64,000 nt of DNA from Calothrix parasitica NIES-267. Its GTDB lineage: Bacteria; Cyanobacteriota; Cyanobacteriia; Cyanobacteriales; Nostocaceae. A program made the position numbers and the translations under genes. Location of the stretch: NCBI RefSeq assembly GCF_002368095.1, contig NZ_AP018227.1, positions 5,608,901-5,672,900 on the forward strand, read 5' to 3'. Positions 36,887 through 46,099 of this stretch are shown here, in pieces (the first letter of the stretch is position 1; every line of letters begins with the position of its first letter). Below the pieces are notes generated by a model that was given only the letters and a program-made list of their open reading frames with translations, was not told the origin of the DNA and did not search any database.

Positions 36887-37076
36887 TTCTTGTACTCGGA
36901 ATGCTTTCTCTCGTTAGTTTTTATAGATATATCAGAGAGAGAGCGTCTCGCTCCCATCTTACCTAGAATTAGCGTCTACACCTATTGAGATAGAAGGAGC
37001 GTTTGTTCTTGAATACCACAAGACATGCTCCTACTACACAAACAGCTTGGCACACCAAATATTAAAAGGCTGAAAA

Positions 37077-37400
37077 CTAAGAAGCCATAGCGACTTCAAC
37101 TATTTGTTGTAGTTCACCTTTTTGGTAAAGTTCAATCAAAATATCTGAACCACCAACGAATTCACCGTTGATATAAACCTGGGGGATTGTAGGCCAATCA
37201 GAATATTCTTTGATTCCTTGACGTACTTCTGGGTCTTCGAGGATGTCATAAGTTTCGTAAGGAACTGCCAAAGTGTTGATTATTTGCACGACATTGTTAG
37301 AGAAACCGCACATTGGCATTAACTTGCTTCCCTTCATGAAGACCATGATTTTGTTTTGCTGTACCAAATTGTCTATTTTTTCTTTAACTTCTGGTGTCAT
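37077..37400 (-). CDS. grxD: Monothiol glutaredoxin GrxD (Grx4 family)
   Basis: A 107-residue CGFS-type glutaredoxin: the active-site MCGFS (Cys31), the glutathione-binding WPTIPQVYINGEFVGG segment near 69-84 and SD-type GSDI. Monothiol glutaredoxins bind a [2Fe-2S] cluster with glutathione and pass it to acceptors or BolA partners. An AGGAAG ribosome-binding site precedes the ATG. bolA lies 143 bp upstream on the same strand, so the two probably form one operon. Confidence 0.96.
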   Translation of the reverse strand: MTPEVKEKIDNLVQQNKIMVFMKGSKLMPMCGFSNNVVQIINTLAVPYETYDILEDPEVRQGIKEYSDWPTIPQVYINGEFVGGSDILIELYQKGELQQIVEVAMAS

Positions 37401-37543
37401 GATTGATGCTTCCTTTTTTAGTAGTGTTTTGCTTGCGAAGAAAAAATGAGGCTAGAAGCGACTGAGAGTGCGTTTATAACTATTTTCGCAGTTATAGACC
37501 GTATTAACCATAACTGTAAGTAACCCATAACTAATAGCTTTAG

Positions 37544-37801
37544 TTATGAAGTGGCTGTTGCTTGCCAAGTTTCAGGAGTATATGTTTTGAGTGCTAGAGC
37601 ATGGATAGCTTCAGTAGACATAGCTTGTTTGAGTGCACCATAAACTAACTGATGTTGCTTTACTAATCCCTTCCCTGCAAACTGCGATGAAACTACACTC
37701 ACTTGATAATGGTCGCCACCTCCAGTCAAATCTTCTACTTTAACTTGAGCATCTGGCATTTGAGCCTTTATCATTTCTTCTACTTGCTGCGGACTTATCA
37801 T
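37544..37801 (-). CDS. BolA family protein
   Basis: About 85 residues from the ATG at 37801 ([19 protein letters not shown]); the frame also allows a TTG four codons earlier, but GAGG just upstream of the ATG fixes the start. The BolA fold is visible in [36 protein letters not shown] (as two halves) with the conserved His residues used for cluster binding with monothiol glutaredoxin. Co-occurrence with grxD is the classical iron-sulfur trafficking and iron-sensing pair. Confidence 0.94.
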   Translation of the reverse strand: MISPQQVEEMIKAQMPDAQVKVEDLTGGGDHYQVSVVSSQFAGKGLVKQHQLVYGALKQAMSTEAIHALALKTYTPETWQATATS

Positions 37802-37920
37802 CGCAATCCTCAAAAATAATTATTTCCCTACACCTTATAATTATGTACAAATTTTGAACAGCAGCGAGCAGTCATCAGCGAACAGTTGTTCGCCGGTCGG
37901 GTGTGGATCGTCAGTTACCG

Positions 37921-37991
37921 GTAAAATAGAGGTTATAGCAGCGATAAATGATTCTTCTAAATTATCAATAGTGGTTTAACCTCTATTTTAC
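37921..37991. repeat. 15-bp perfect inverted repeat upstream of bolA
   Basis: GTAAAATAGAGGTTA (37921-37935) and TAACCTCTATTTTAC (37977-37991) enclose 41 bases. It lies between the 3' end of the minus-strand periplasmic protein gene and the bolA start; terminator, small MITE or operator are all possible. Confidence 0.6.
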
Positions 37992-38129
37992 TGTAGTGAA
38001 AGCGTCTCGCTCGCCTATACCAACTTTCCTTACTCTCTACTCTTTACTCTTTACTTATTCAAAAACCACCGCTAAACATTCAGCGATGGCATATTTGATA
38101 ATTTTATTGTAGATATCAAAAAAACTTAA

Positions 38130-38726
38130 TTATTTTTGGGAAGAGGAAGCTCTACCACCTTTACGAAAAGGAGAATCAACAAAACCTAATTCAAATAACT
38201 GTTGATAAGCTTTTTTACCTAAATCTCTGGTTGGATTTTGGCTTTTGATAATCTGTACCAACAAAGGTACGGCTAGTTCTGGTTTGTTTTGCGCTCTATG
38301 TACCAATGCTAGCTGATAGGTAGCTTCATCTCGCATTTGAGCGGTGGATAAAGCTTTTTTACGCTGGGAATCGGCCAACCTGTTGTCAATCCCAGCAAAA
38401 CTAGAGTTTAGTTGCTGGTAGAAATTTGATAGCTGGTTGAAAACCAAGCGTGCTTCCTTGAGTTTACTAGTAGCCAAGGAATAATTTTGGGAAGCAACTG
38501 CATTACTAGCCTCAGACATCAAACGCTTTCCACCTTCAAGACTCAAGACACTTGTTGTTTGTCCGGTTGGCTGAAGATTATTTGGGTCATTTGGATCTAT
38601 CGGTTGTACTTGCGTGCTACCACTAGGTAGTTTAACCTGAGCGTGAGCGGGTGATAGCAGGTTAAAACTTGCTATTACCGATATTAAAGCGAGGGAAATA
38701 TTGGGAACGGTTGCAGCAAATTTCAT
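38130..38726 (-). CDS. Exported helical-repeat (TPR-like) protein
   Basis: About 198 residues from the ATG at 38726; a TTG 7 codons upstream is less likely. A Sec signal peptide ends in SPAHA-Q near residue 30. The mature part is helical: residues ~70-165 include AVASQNYSLATSKLKEARLVF and YQLALVHRAQNKPELAVPLL, which read as TPR-like repeats. Periplasmic location is inferred. Divergent from the subtilisin-like protease gene with a short shared promoter region, which might link their regulation. Confidence 0.75.
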   Translation of the reverse strand: MKFAATVPNISLALISVIASFNLLSPAHAQVKLPSGSTQVQPIDPNDPNNLQPTGQTTSVLSLEGGKRLMSEASNAVASQNYSLATSKLKEARLVFNQLSNFYQQLNSSFAGIDNRLADSQRKKALSTAQMRDEATYQLALVHRAQNKPELAVPLLVQIIKSQNPTRDLGKKAYQQLFELGFVDSPFRKGGRASSSQK

Positions 38727-38798
38727 GGGAATAAATACTTGGGACAACTAAAAAGACGGCTTTGATGAAAACTTCGGGTATCTTAACTCTGTTTTGCT

Positions 38799-41015
38799 AT
38801 GAAAACAAAGCAAAGTCGCATACTAACTGTCTATAGATTTAGACTGAAAATCCAATCGATTGAGTTCCCACAACGATTACAGTCACTCTTATTAGCTGTC
38901 ATGAATACGAACGCAAATAACCCAAATAATTTAACAAATATAAATGGGGTACCAAATAGAAGTTTAGGAATGATTATACAACGTGGTGGTGAAGAATTAA
39001 TATTAGAAAAAATTCCAGACCGTTTTACAGTTCGCACTAATTCTAATATTTCTCTCAAAGACTTAACTCAGAGTTTTTTAGGTAATTGGCGTAGCACCAT
39101 TCCTACTTCGCATTTAGAATTGTTTAGAGTTGCGCCCAGTGGCTTAGAGACGGCGATGTCTCAAGCAAGGAATTCTCAAAATGTTGCTTTTGCTAGCCAT
39201 GTTTATCAAATCAAAGGTAATCCTGGAAACAAAGTTTATTTAGGCGACCAAATCACGATTGAATTTGCCTCTTGGGTTGATTCTGTGAGAATTAATGCAA
39301 TTGCAGCCAAGTTTGGTTTAATTCTGTATAAGGAGATTGATGGTCTTCCTAATACTTTCGCATTTAAAGTAGGTAAACAAGCTACACAGAATCCGATAAA
39401 AATCGCTAATAAGTTACAAGGACTATCTGAAGTTGTAGCTAGCGAGCCTAATATTATTATCCATCAAGAATCCTACTACAAACCTCGCGACCCCCTTTAT
39501 TTTCAACAGTGGTATCTCAATCATAATGGTGGGAATCAGTTGGCTTATGGTTCTCATATTTCGGTTGAGAAAGCTTGGGATATTAATAGAGGAGTTCGCT
39601 CGGTAACTGTTGCTGTGGTAGACGATTCTTTTGATTTAAATCATCCCGATTTTATGGGTAGTGGAAAAATAGTCGCCCCATTAGATTTAAAAGATAAGGA
39701 TTTCTTGCCAACACCTACGCAAAAACAACCCAGCCACGGAACTGCTTGTGCGGGAATCGCGATTGCAGAAGAAAACGGTACGGGAATTGCTGGAATTGCT
39801 CCTGGTTGTGCATTTATGCCTATACGTACCAGTGGATATTTAGATGATGAATCTATTGAAGCTATTTTTGATTGGGCAGTAGAAAACGGAGCAAGTGTCA
39901 TTTCTTGCAGTTGGGGAGCATCGGCTGTATATTTTCCTCTTTCGCTGCGTCAGCGTGCTGCTATTACTCGCGCTGCGACAAAAGGACGTGATGGTAAGGG
40001 TTGCGTGATTTTATTTGCTGCTGGTAATGCCAACCGTCCAATTAATGGCACGGTATACGAGCGCGGTTGGGCTAAAAATATTGTCAAAGGTAAAACAAGA
40101 TGGCTAAGTGGATTTGCAGTACATCCAGATGTAATTACGGTTTCTGCATCCACAAGTTTGAATAAAAAAGCTGCCTATAGCAATTGGGGAACTAATATTT
40201 CGGTATGCGCTCCTAGTAATAATGCTCAACCGGGAATGTGGTTTGCACAAACAGGTTTTATTTATTCCCAACCTTCCATTTCAACATCACTTCCTGGAAG
40301 GGGAATGTTTACAACCGACCAGTTAGGAACTGCTGGTTACAGCAAAGGTGATTTCACCCCTTATTTTGGCGGTACTTCTAGTGCTACTCCTGTAGTTGCT
40401 GGAGTAGCAGCGCTTATTTTATCAGTAAACCCTGACTTAACTGTCGGACAAGTAAAACGCATACTTGAAGAAACAGCAGACAAAATTGTTGATTTGGACA
40501 CAGATGCACAATTAGGTTTGCGTTACGGTAGTTATGACGAAAACGGTCATTCAAAATGGTTTGGTTACGGTAAAGTAAATGCTTTATCGGCAGTAAAAGC
40601 AGCGCAAAAGCTTGGAACAAATTCCGCAGGTGCAACCAGAATTATAGAAGGACGTAATAATTCTGTATCCTCTATTCCAGATAATGACAAACAAGGAATA
40701 AAAAGCGGGATTATCATATCTGACTTAGGTAATGTCCGAGATATTCAGGTTAACGTCAACATTACCCATGAATTCTTAAGCGACTTAGAAATTTACTTAA
40801 TTGCTCCTAACAATCAGCGAGTGTTATTGCAAAGTCGTACTTTAGGTCGTCGTCAGGATTTACTTACCACTTATTCGGTACAAACCCATCCAGTTTTGAA
40901 AAATCTACTTAATCAGTCAGCCAAAGGAAATTGGCAATTATGGATTATTGATACAGCACCACAAGACGTTGGCAAGTTGAAGAATTGGGAACTTGCTTTA
41001 TCAATTAACAATTAA
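38799..41015 (+). CDS. Subtilisin-like (S8) serine protease with P/proprotein domain, PrcA-like
   Basis: 738 residues from 38799; an ATG at 38901 (MNTNANNPNN) is also plausible and would give 704. The catalytic triad is VAVVDDSFDLNHPD (Asp, near 274), PSHGTACAGI (His, near 311) and GGTSSATPVVAGV (Ser, near 527), with the oxyanion Asn in FAAGNAN. A C-terminal proprotein-convertase P-domain follows (about 620-738, IIISDLGNVRDIQVNV and NWELAL). The layout resembles the calcium-dependent protease PrcA of Anabaena. No signal peptide is apparent. Involvement in protein turnover is inferred. Confidence 0.9.
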   Translation: MKTKQSRILTVYRFRLKIQSIEFPQRLQSLLLAVMNTNANNPNNLTNINGVPNRSLGMIIQRGGEELILEKIPDRFTVRTNSNISLKDLTQSFLGNWRSTIPTSHLELFRVAPSGLETAMSQARNSQNVAFASHVYQIKGNPGNKVYLGDQITIEFASWVDSVRINAIAAKFGLILYKEIDGLPNTFAFKVGKQATQNPIKIANKLQGLSEVVASEPNIIIHQESYYKPRDPLYFQQWYLNHNGGNQLAYGSHISVEKAWDINRGVRSVTVAVVDDSFDLNHPDFMGSGKIVAPLDLKDKDFLPTPTQKQPSHGTACAGIAIAEENGTGIAGIAPGCAFMPIRTSGYLDDESIEAIFDWAVENGASVISCSWGASAVYFPLSLRQRAAITRAATKGRDGKGCVILFAAGNANRPINGTVYERGWAKNIVKGKTRWLSGFAVHPDVITVSASTSLNKKAAYSNWGTNISVCAPSNNAQPGMWFAQTGFIYSQPSISTSLPGRGMFTTDQLGTAGYSKGDFTPYFGGTSSATPVVAGVAALILSVNPDLTVGQVKRILEETADKIVDLDTDAQLGLRYGSYDENGHSKWFGYGKVNALSAVKAAQKLGTNSAGATRIIEGRNNSVSSIPDNDKQGIKSGIIISDLGNVRDIQVNVNITHEFLSDLEIYLIAPNNQRVLLQSRTLGRRQDLLTTYSVQTHPVLKNLLNQSAKGNWQLWIIDTAPQDVGKLKNWELALSINN

Positions 41016-41059
41016 TATTTTCACTCACAGGGTGTAACTTCGAGACTAATAACTAACAA

Positions 41060-41827
41060 CTAACTTCCTATTTGCATGAAAGCGCTGTTAGCTAAATCAT
41101 CGTATTTATAATTTAGTTGTTGAAGTGCATAAGCCAAATCATCTGTAAGGCTTTTGGCATCTTGCTTTACACATCCATTATTGTAATCAGCGACTTTGAT
41201 TGCTGGAGCGATACTAATACTTACATCTGTACCCCAACTGGGATAAGGGTGACTATAATTCAAACAAATAGGTACAATATTTACTCCTAAACCGGGGTGA
41301 GATGACTCAGCACTCAAAGCCAAACGCGCGATTCCAGGTTTTAACGGGTGAACTTCACCATCGCGGAAAATACCACCTTCAGGATAAATAACTAGCATTT
41401 CCTCACGCTTAAGTAATTCAACTGTATGACGAAGAGTTGTAATTGAAGGACGTTTTGAATTTACGGGAAATCCTCCCAAACGTAGAACGAACCAACCTTG
41501 AAAACCCTTACATTCAGTACTTGTCACCATAAAACGCAAATCTCGACCGGTAACGCAACGTCCGGTTGCATAAGGTAAAAGTAACGAATCCCAGCGCGCT
41601 TTATGAGTAGGGGCTAATATTACTGGGCCGCTTTTCGGTAAATTTTCCTGTCCCGTAATCGTAATCTGGCTAAAGTACAAAGGTAAAAGTATATTTCCGA
41701 ACAGTAGGTAAGTTAGAGAACTTAACCAAGGAGAAATTCGCGAATTAGTATCAGCCAAATTAGTACTTACTTTACCATTAGCTGTTTTCCGTCTGTGAGC
41801 ATCAAATATCAAATCAAATTCCATCAT
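41060..41827 (-). CDS. plsC: Lysophospholipid (1-acylglycerol-3-phosphate) acyltransferase
   Basis: 255 residues with the acyltransferase HX4D motif THKARWDS (His75, Asp80), the glycerophosphate-binding GGFPVNSKR region and YPEGGIFRDGEVHPLKPG near 151-168. It transfers an acyl chain to lysophosphatidic acid in membrane lipid synthesis. Among several PlsC-like proteins in cyanobacteria, so the exact substrate is uncertain. Lies 116 bp downstream of tadA on the same strand. Confidence 0.88.
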   Translation of the reverse strand: MMEFDLIFDAHRRKTANGKVSTNLADTNSRISPWLSSLTYLLFGNILLPLYFSQITITGQENLPKSGPVILAPTHKARWDSLLLPYATGRCVTGRDLRFMVTSTECKGFQGWFVLRLGGFPVNSKRPSITTLRHTVELLKREEMLVIYPEGGIFRDGEVHPLKPGIARLALSAESSHPGLGVNIVPICLNYSHPYPSWGTDVSISIAPAIKVADYNNGCVKQDAKSLTDDLAYALQQLNYKYDDLANSAFMQIGS

Positions 41828-41943
41828 CTCGGTGACTGCTGAATATTAAGTAAATCAAAATGTAAAGAATTCTTGATTAGTAACACCGTAGATTTTCTCC
41901 CCTGACTTTTGTAGCACTCACTGGACAGTTTTACCTCTGTCCT

Positions 41944-42429
41944 TTATGTTTTACTATGTCGCCGATTAGCAAACCAAATTTGTAATTCGGTACGACACTC
42001 AGACTCAAGAATGCCTCCGATTACACCTAAACGGTGATTTGAAGCCGCACTATCGGGAATGTTCGCAACAGTCCGAATTGCACCAGTTTTCGGGTCATCT
42101 ACTCCATAGATTAGTAGACCTATACGGGCTTGCACAATAGCACCAGCACACATCGGACAAGGTTCGAGAGTAACGTAGAGAGTACATTCATGAAGTCGCC
42201 AAGTTTGTAACCTACGTGTTGCTTCTCTTATAGCGAGGATTTCCGCATGAGCTGTGGGGTCATTGTCGCGTTGTTTTCTATTTTCACCTTTTGCAATCAT
42301 ATTTTTGGATGAATCAATAATAACAGCGCCTACAGGAACTTCACCCGCATCTCCTGCTATTTGAGACAGCTTTAGAGCTTCTTTCATCCATTTTCTGTGT
42401 ATCAGATATTCTGAATACTGATTTAACAT
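41944..42429 (-). CDS. tadA: tRNA-specific adenosine deaminase TadA
   Basis: A 161-residue zinc-dependent cytidine-deaminase-fold enzyme converting A34 to inosine in tRNA-Arg(ACG). The zinc/catalytic motif AHAE (His61, Glu63) and PCPMCAGA (two Cys) near 91-98 are intact, as is GARIG-type (QARIGLLIYG). Full length for the family. Likely upstream partner of plsC in a short operon. Confidence 0.93.
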   Translation of the reverse strand: MLNQYSEYLIHRKWMKEALKLSQIAGDAGEVPVGAVIIDSSKNMIAKGENRKQRDNDPTAHAEILAIREATRRLQTWRLHECTLYVTLEPCPMCAGAIVQARIGLLIYGVDDPKTGAIRTVANIPDSAASNHRLGVIGGILESECRTELQIWFANRRHSKT

Positions 42430-42867
42430 ATTTTTAATGGTTAGTTGTTAGTTGTTAGTGGTTAGTTGTTAGAAGCTAATAATTAAACTTCATTAGTTAA
42501 ATTAAGCTATCTCTAGTACTAGACCACATAAGTTTTGCGGGGTATGTAAGCTTCAATTGTAGGTTGGGTTGAACGGAGTGAAACCCAACACCTGAGTTGG
42601 GTTGCGCTCCGCTTAACCCAACCTACGGAGCGACTTCCTAACCCCTTAAAATTAATGTGGTGGAGTACTAGTAGTCTGTCACACTAACTTTGAGGGGTAA
42701 ATATTTGTTTGTAGTTGCGCGGTCTTCGCCAATACGAGTCATCCGGAGGCGAATACGACTAACTACGGTCTTCGAGGGTGTCCGTTAGCGGAGCGTGTCC
42801 GACAGGACATTAGGATATACCCCTCAAAATTAATATGGCGAAACATTGGTATTTTGCAGTTTATAAA
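42430..42867. repeat. Gap between grxC and tadA with a long repeat palindrome
   Basis: Heptameric GTTAGTTGTTAGT units at 42440-42470. 42559-42626 is a 68-base palindrome built of GTAGGTTGGGTT and AACCCAACCTAC arms. A GTTAGCGGAGCGTGTCC element lies at 42783-42805. No gene. Confidence 0.7.
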
Positions 42868-42903
42868 GAAAAATAACCCGACTTATAGGACAAGTCGAGT
42901 TTT
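42868..42903 (-). terminator. Intrinsic terminator of grxC
   Basis: AACCCGACTT (42875-42884) with AAGTCGAGTT (42892-42901), one wobble pair. On the minus strand the stem is followed by ATTTTTC, about 55 bases past the stop. Confidence 0.72.
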
Positions 42904-42956
42904 CAAGATTGATATAATTTTTTGATGCCTATTTTTAATGCGAAAAGTTTTATTTT

Positions 42957-43274
42957 CTAAGCTGTTGCTGGCTGATTTAATAAAGAATCAAGTTGAGCTT
43001 GAGTATCTAATTTGTACAGTTCATCGCAACCACCAACATGTTGATTATTAATGAAAATTTGCGGTAATGTGCGTTTTCCATTTGCACGTTCGGCCATTGC
43101 GTTTCTAGCTGTCGCATCTCCGTCAATTTTGTATTCGGTGAATTTAACGCCTTTCCACCACAAAAGCATTTTTGCACGGATACAGTAAGGACAAGTCTGC
43201 CAAGTATAAATTTCTACGTTTGCTTGAATTTTTTCGGGATGACGACCTAAAAGTGGATTAAGAAAATCGAACAT
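42957..43274 (-). CDS. grxC: Dithiol glutaredoxin 3
   Basis: A 105-residue glutaredoxin with CPYC (Cys28, Cys31) in IYTWQTCPYCIRAK, the cis-Pro TLPQIFIN segment near 69-76 and GGCDEL near 81-86. It reduces disulfides with glutathione; dithiol type as opposed to GrxD above. Its own terminator follows, and a long heptamer array precedes the promoter. Confidence 0.95.
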   Translation of the reverse strand: MFDFLNPLLGRHPEKIQANVEIYTWQTCPYCIRAKMLLWWKGVKFTEYKIDGDATARNAMAERANGKRTLPQIFINNQHVGGCDELYKLDTQAQLDSLLNQPATA

Positions 43275-43373
43275 ATTCTTAGTTGATAAATGTTGTGAAA
43301 TTTATGAAACTTTCTCTTAGCCTAGCAGAATCCTGTTTTCCGTTTTCTGTTTACCACGCTCATAGGGAGTTAA

Positions 43374-43540
43374 AGTAGCAAGTAGCAAGTAGCAAGTAGC
43401 AAGTAGCAAGTAGCAAGTAGTAAGTAGCAAGTAGCAAGTAGCAAGTAGCAAGTAGCAAGTAGCAAGTAGCAAGTAGTAAGTAGCAAGTAGCAAGTAGCAA
43501 GTAAGTAGCAAGTAGCAAGTAGCAAGTAAGTAGCAAGTAA
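43374..43540. repeat. Long heptameric tandem repeat (AGTAGCA)n
   Basis: About 24 near-perfect copies of AGTAGCA with a few AGTAGTA variants and two 4-base slips. This is the short tandemly repeated repetitive (STRR) type found in heterocystous cyanobacteria. It produces false open frames on the minus strand rich in Leu-Leu-Ala-Thr-Cys-Tyr. Confidence 0.9.
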
Positions 43541-43635
43541 TATAGCTCCGAAATTGGTATAAAGCCTCTCCTTTTAAGCAGAAAAACAACATATTTAATA
43601 TTAAAGAGAGAACTGTTGCGCGAATCTTTAATCAA

Positions 43636-44724
43636 TCGATGCGCGAATCCTCTTTCTTTAGGAAAAGGTAAAACTTGCTACTTACTAGTTGAGCGTAGCG
43701 GTACTTGCTACTTGTGAATCAAATTTATGTCGTCATACCTGAGTTCTGTATACACAATTTCGACTTTAGCTATTTAAGCATGTGAATTTTTGCGAGTATA
43801 GATAATGGTTAATGTTTCGCGAATGAATAGTTAATATTATAAGTAAATCAATTTGCTTTTATTTTGATTTTTTTATTATGTTTAATTTAGATTTGATTTT
43901 TTCTTAAGATAGTAATAAACATGAATTAAAATAAACTCGTAGTTGAACATATTTATTTCGACGGTTTGTAGAGACTTAAAATTTTACATCTCCCGACAAT
44001 TATAAAGAAAAGTAGCCAATTATATTTTATGGGAAAAATCACTAAGTAAGTCGGCACCAATAAACCAAGCTATGTAACAATATATAAATTTACCTCAAAC
44101 CCTTATAAAAGAAGGAAGGAGTTAGGAGGAAGAAGGAAGAAGGTAATATATTTTCAAAAACTTTAGTTATGAGTCTAAAACTCATTAAAGAAAAAAACAA
44201 TATTTTAAGGCGCATAGCGCGATAAATATTTACGTCCTTGCTTCAATCTCACGTTTTAAAACGTGAGTTCTTCTTCCTTCTTCCTTCTTCCCTCTTACTT
44301 CGTGAATACTACTTGCTACTTGCTACTTCCTGGTCTTAACTACAATTTTCAACGCTGACCTACTTATTACTTCGCCACATTAATTTTGCGGGGTGAAAAG
44401 GCTTGCATTAATAAACATTCATACAAGTAAAAATTAAAAACCAGTTAACAACTGAAAATCATATAAAATTTAACTCAATATTTGTTAATTAAAATTAAAG
44501 TATCATTAAAATATCATCCGAACAAAGGTAATAAAAAGTACTAATATAGAATTGTTATACATGCTCCCTGTTCAATGTCAGAAATATACTCGGCAGCAAA
44601 ACTTAACAAAAACCCAAGGCAAGACGGATTTCCACGGGTATACGCCCTTTGGTAGACTTAATAACTGACATCGCAATTCGCAATAAACACCGCGAATGAC
44701 CAAGCAATTGAGAGGGCAGACTCC
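43636..44724. other. 1.1-kb gap upstream of glpX
   Basis: Mostly AT-rich single-copy DNA. Contains GAAGGAAGAAGG repeats at 44110-44140 with their complements at 44268-44295, and a perfect 20-bp palindrome CTCACGTTTTAAAACGTGAG at 44248-44267 between them. CTACTTG heptamers at 44307-44330. No gene; the glpX promoter presumably lies in the last 200 bases. Confidence 0.5.
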
Positions 44725-45762
44725 GTGGAAAATACTCTTGGATTAGAGATTATTGAGGTAGTTGAGCAAGCGGCGATCGCCAGCGCTCGATGGATGGGTA
44801 AAGGTGAAAAGAATACCGCAGACCAAGTAGCTGTAGAAGCTATGCGGGAAAGAATGAACAAAATCTACATGCGCGGACGCATTGTGATTGGAGAAGGCGA
44901 ACGCGATGACGCTCCCATGCTTTACATTGGTGAAGAAGTGGGGATTTGTACTCGCGAAGATGCTAAAACTTTCTGTAACCCAGATGAATTAGTTGAAATT
45001 GACATCGCAGTTGACCCTTGCGAAGGTACTAACTTAGTAGCCTACGGTCAAAATGGTTCGATGGCTGTTTTAGCAATTTCGGAAAAAGGTGGCTTATTTG
45101 CTGCACCTGACTTTTATATGAAAAAGTTAGCAGCACCATCACAAGCAAAAGGCAAAGTAGATATTAATAAGTCTGCTACTGAAAACCTCAAAATTCTGTC
45201 TGAGTGCATGAATCGTTCCGTTGAGGAGTTGGTAGTAGTAGTGATGGACCGTCCCCGTCACAAAGATTTAATTGCGGAAATTCGTCAAGCTGGCGCAAGA
45301 GTACGTTTAATTAGCGATGGAGATGTTTCTGCTGCTATTTCCTGCGGTTTTGAAGGTACTAATATTCATGCTCTCATGGGTATCGGTGCGGCACCTGAAG
45401 GAGTAATTTCTGCTGCTGCAATGCGTTGCTTGGGCGGTCACTTCCAAGGACAATTGATTTACGATCCAGAAATAGTAAAAACAGGTTTAATTGGTGAAAG
45501 CAAGGAAAGCAACCTTGCAAGACTTAAAGAAATGGGTATTAATGACCCAGATAAAGTTTACACAGCCGAAGAACTAGCTAACGGAGAGAACGTACTATTT
45601 GCAGCTTGCGGTATTACTCCCGGAACTTTAATGGAAGGAGTTCGCTTTTTCCATGGTGGAGCTAGAACTCAAAGCTTAGTAATTTCTAGCCAATCCAAAA
45701 CTGTCCGGTTTGTTGATACCATCCATATGACCGATAAGCCAGAAATCATCAGTCTTACCTAA
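44725..45762 (+). CDS. glpX: Class II fructose-1,6-/sedoheptulose-1,7-bisphosphatase
   Basis: 345 residues, GTG start. The bifunctional Calvin-cycle phosphatase of cyanobacteria, dephosphorylating both bisphosphates in the cytosol near carboxysomes. Motifs: the metal-binding [18 protein letters not shown] near residues 50-67, VDPCEGTNL near 95-103, GDGDVSAAI-like (SDGDVSAAI) near 196-204 and [14 protein letters not shown] near 220-233. Length and sequence are typical. Monocistronic to judge from flanking repeats. Confidence 0.96.
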   Translation: MENTLGLEIIEVVEQAAIASARWMGKGEKNTADQVAVEAMRERMNKIYMRGRIVIGEGERDDAPMLYIGEEVGICTREDAKTFCNPDELVEIDIAVDPCEGTNLVAYGQNGSMAVLAISEKGGLFAAPDFYMKKLAAPSQAKGKVDINKSATENLKILSECMNRSVEELVVVVMDRPRHKDLIAEIRQAGARVRLISDGDVSAAISCGFEGTNIHALMGIGAAPEGVISAAAMRCLGGHFQGQLIYDPEIVKTGLIGESKESNLARLKEMGINDPDKVYTAEELANGENVLFAACGITPGTLMEGVRFFHGGARTQSLVISSQSKTVRFVDTIHMTDKPEIISLT

Positions 45763-46099
45763 TAGGTATGAGAACTGAAGGATGGGAGAACGGGAGTTAG
45801 GAGTTAAAAGTTAAGAGTTAGGAGTTATGAGTTAAAAGTTGTTTTTTTGAATTTATTGATTCACGTTTAATGTGAATTTGGTTGATAATCCCCTTTAGCA
45901 CGATTTGAGATTTATCTCAAAATCCTTATAGGCAATAAAGACATTTTAAATTCACGCAATTCATAGCTCATAACTCCGTCTTGGAAAGTTTTGGGGACGG
46001 AAACCGACACCCCAAACTTTCCGCTAACTCATAACTTTTTTCAATTCCCAATTTCTTTTATCAATTATCAATAAATAGTTAGCAATTACCATTTATCAG
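45763..46099. repeat. hemA leader region with heptamers and a long hairpin
   Basis: GGAGTTA heptamers at 45790-45840. A strong hairpin, GGAAAGTTTTGGGG (45983-45996) with CCCCAAACTTTCC (46010-46022), lies about 80 bases before the hemA start, itself flanked by CATAACTCC and TAACTCATAACT repeat units. Confidence 0.6.

Noticed and set aside
43374-43540. Possible CRISPR array
   Set aside because: Unit is 7 bases with no spacers; it is a simple tandem repeat.
43317-43635. Two overlapping minus-strand open frames rich in Leu, Ala, Thr, Cys and Tyr
   Set aside because: They are translations of the AGTAGCA heptamer array, which has no stop in these frames.
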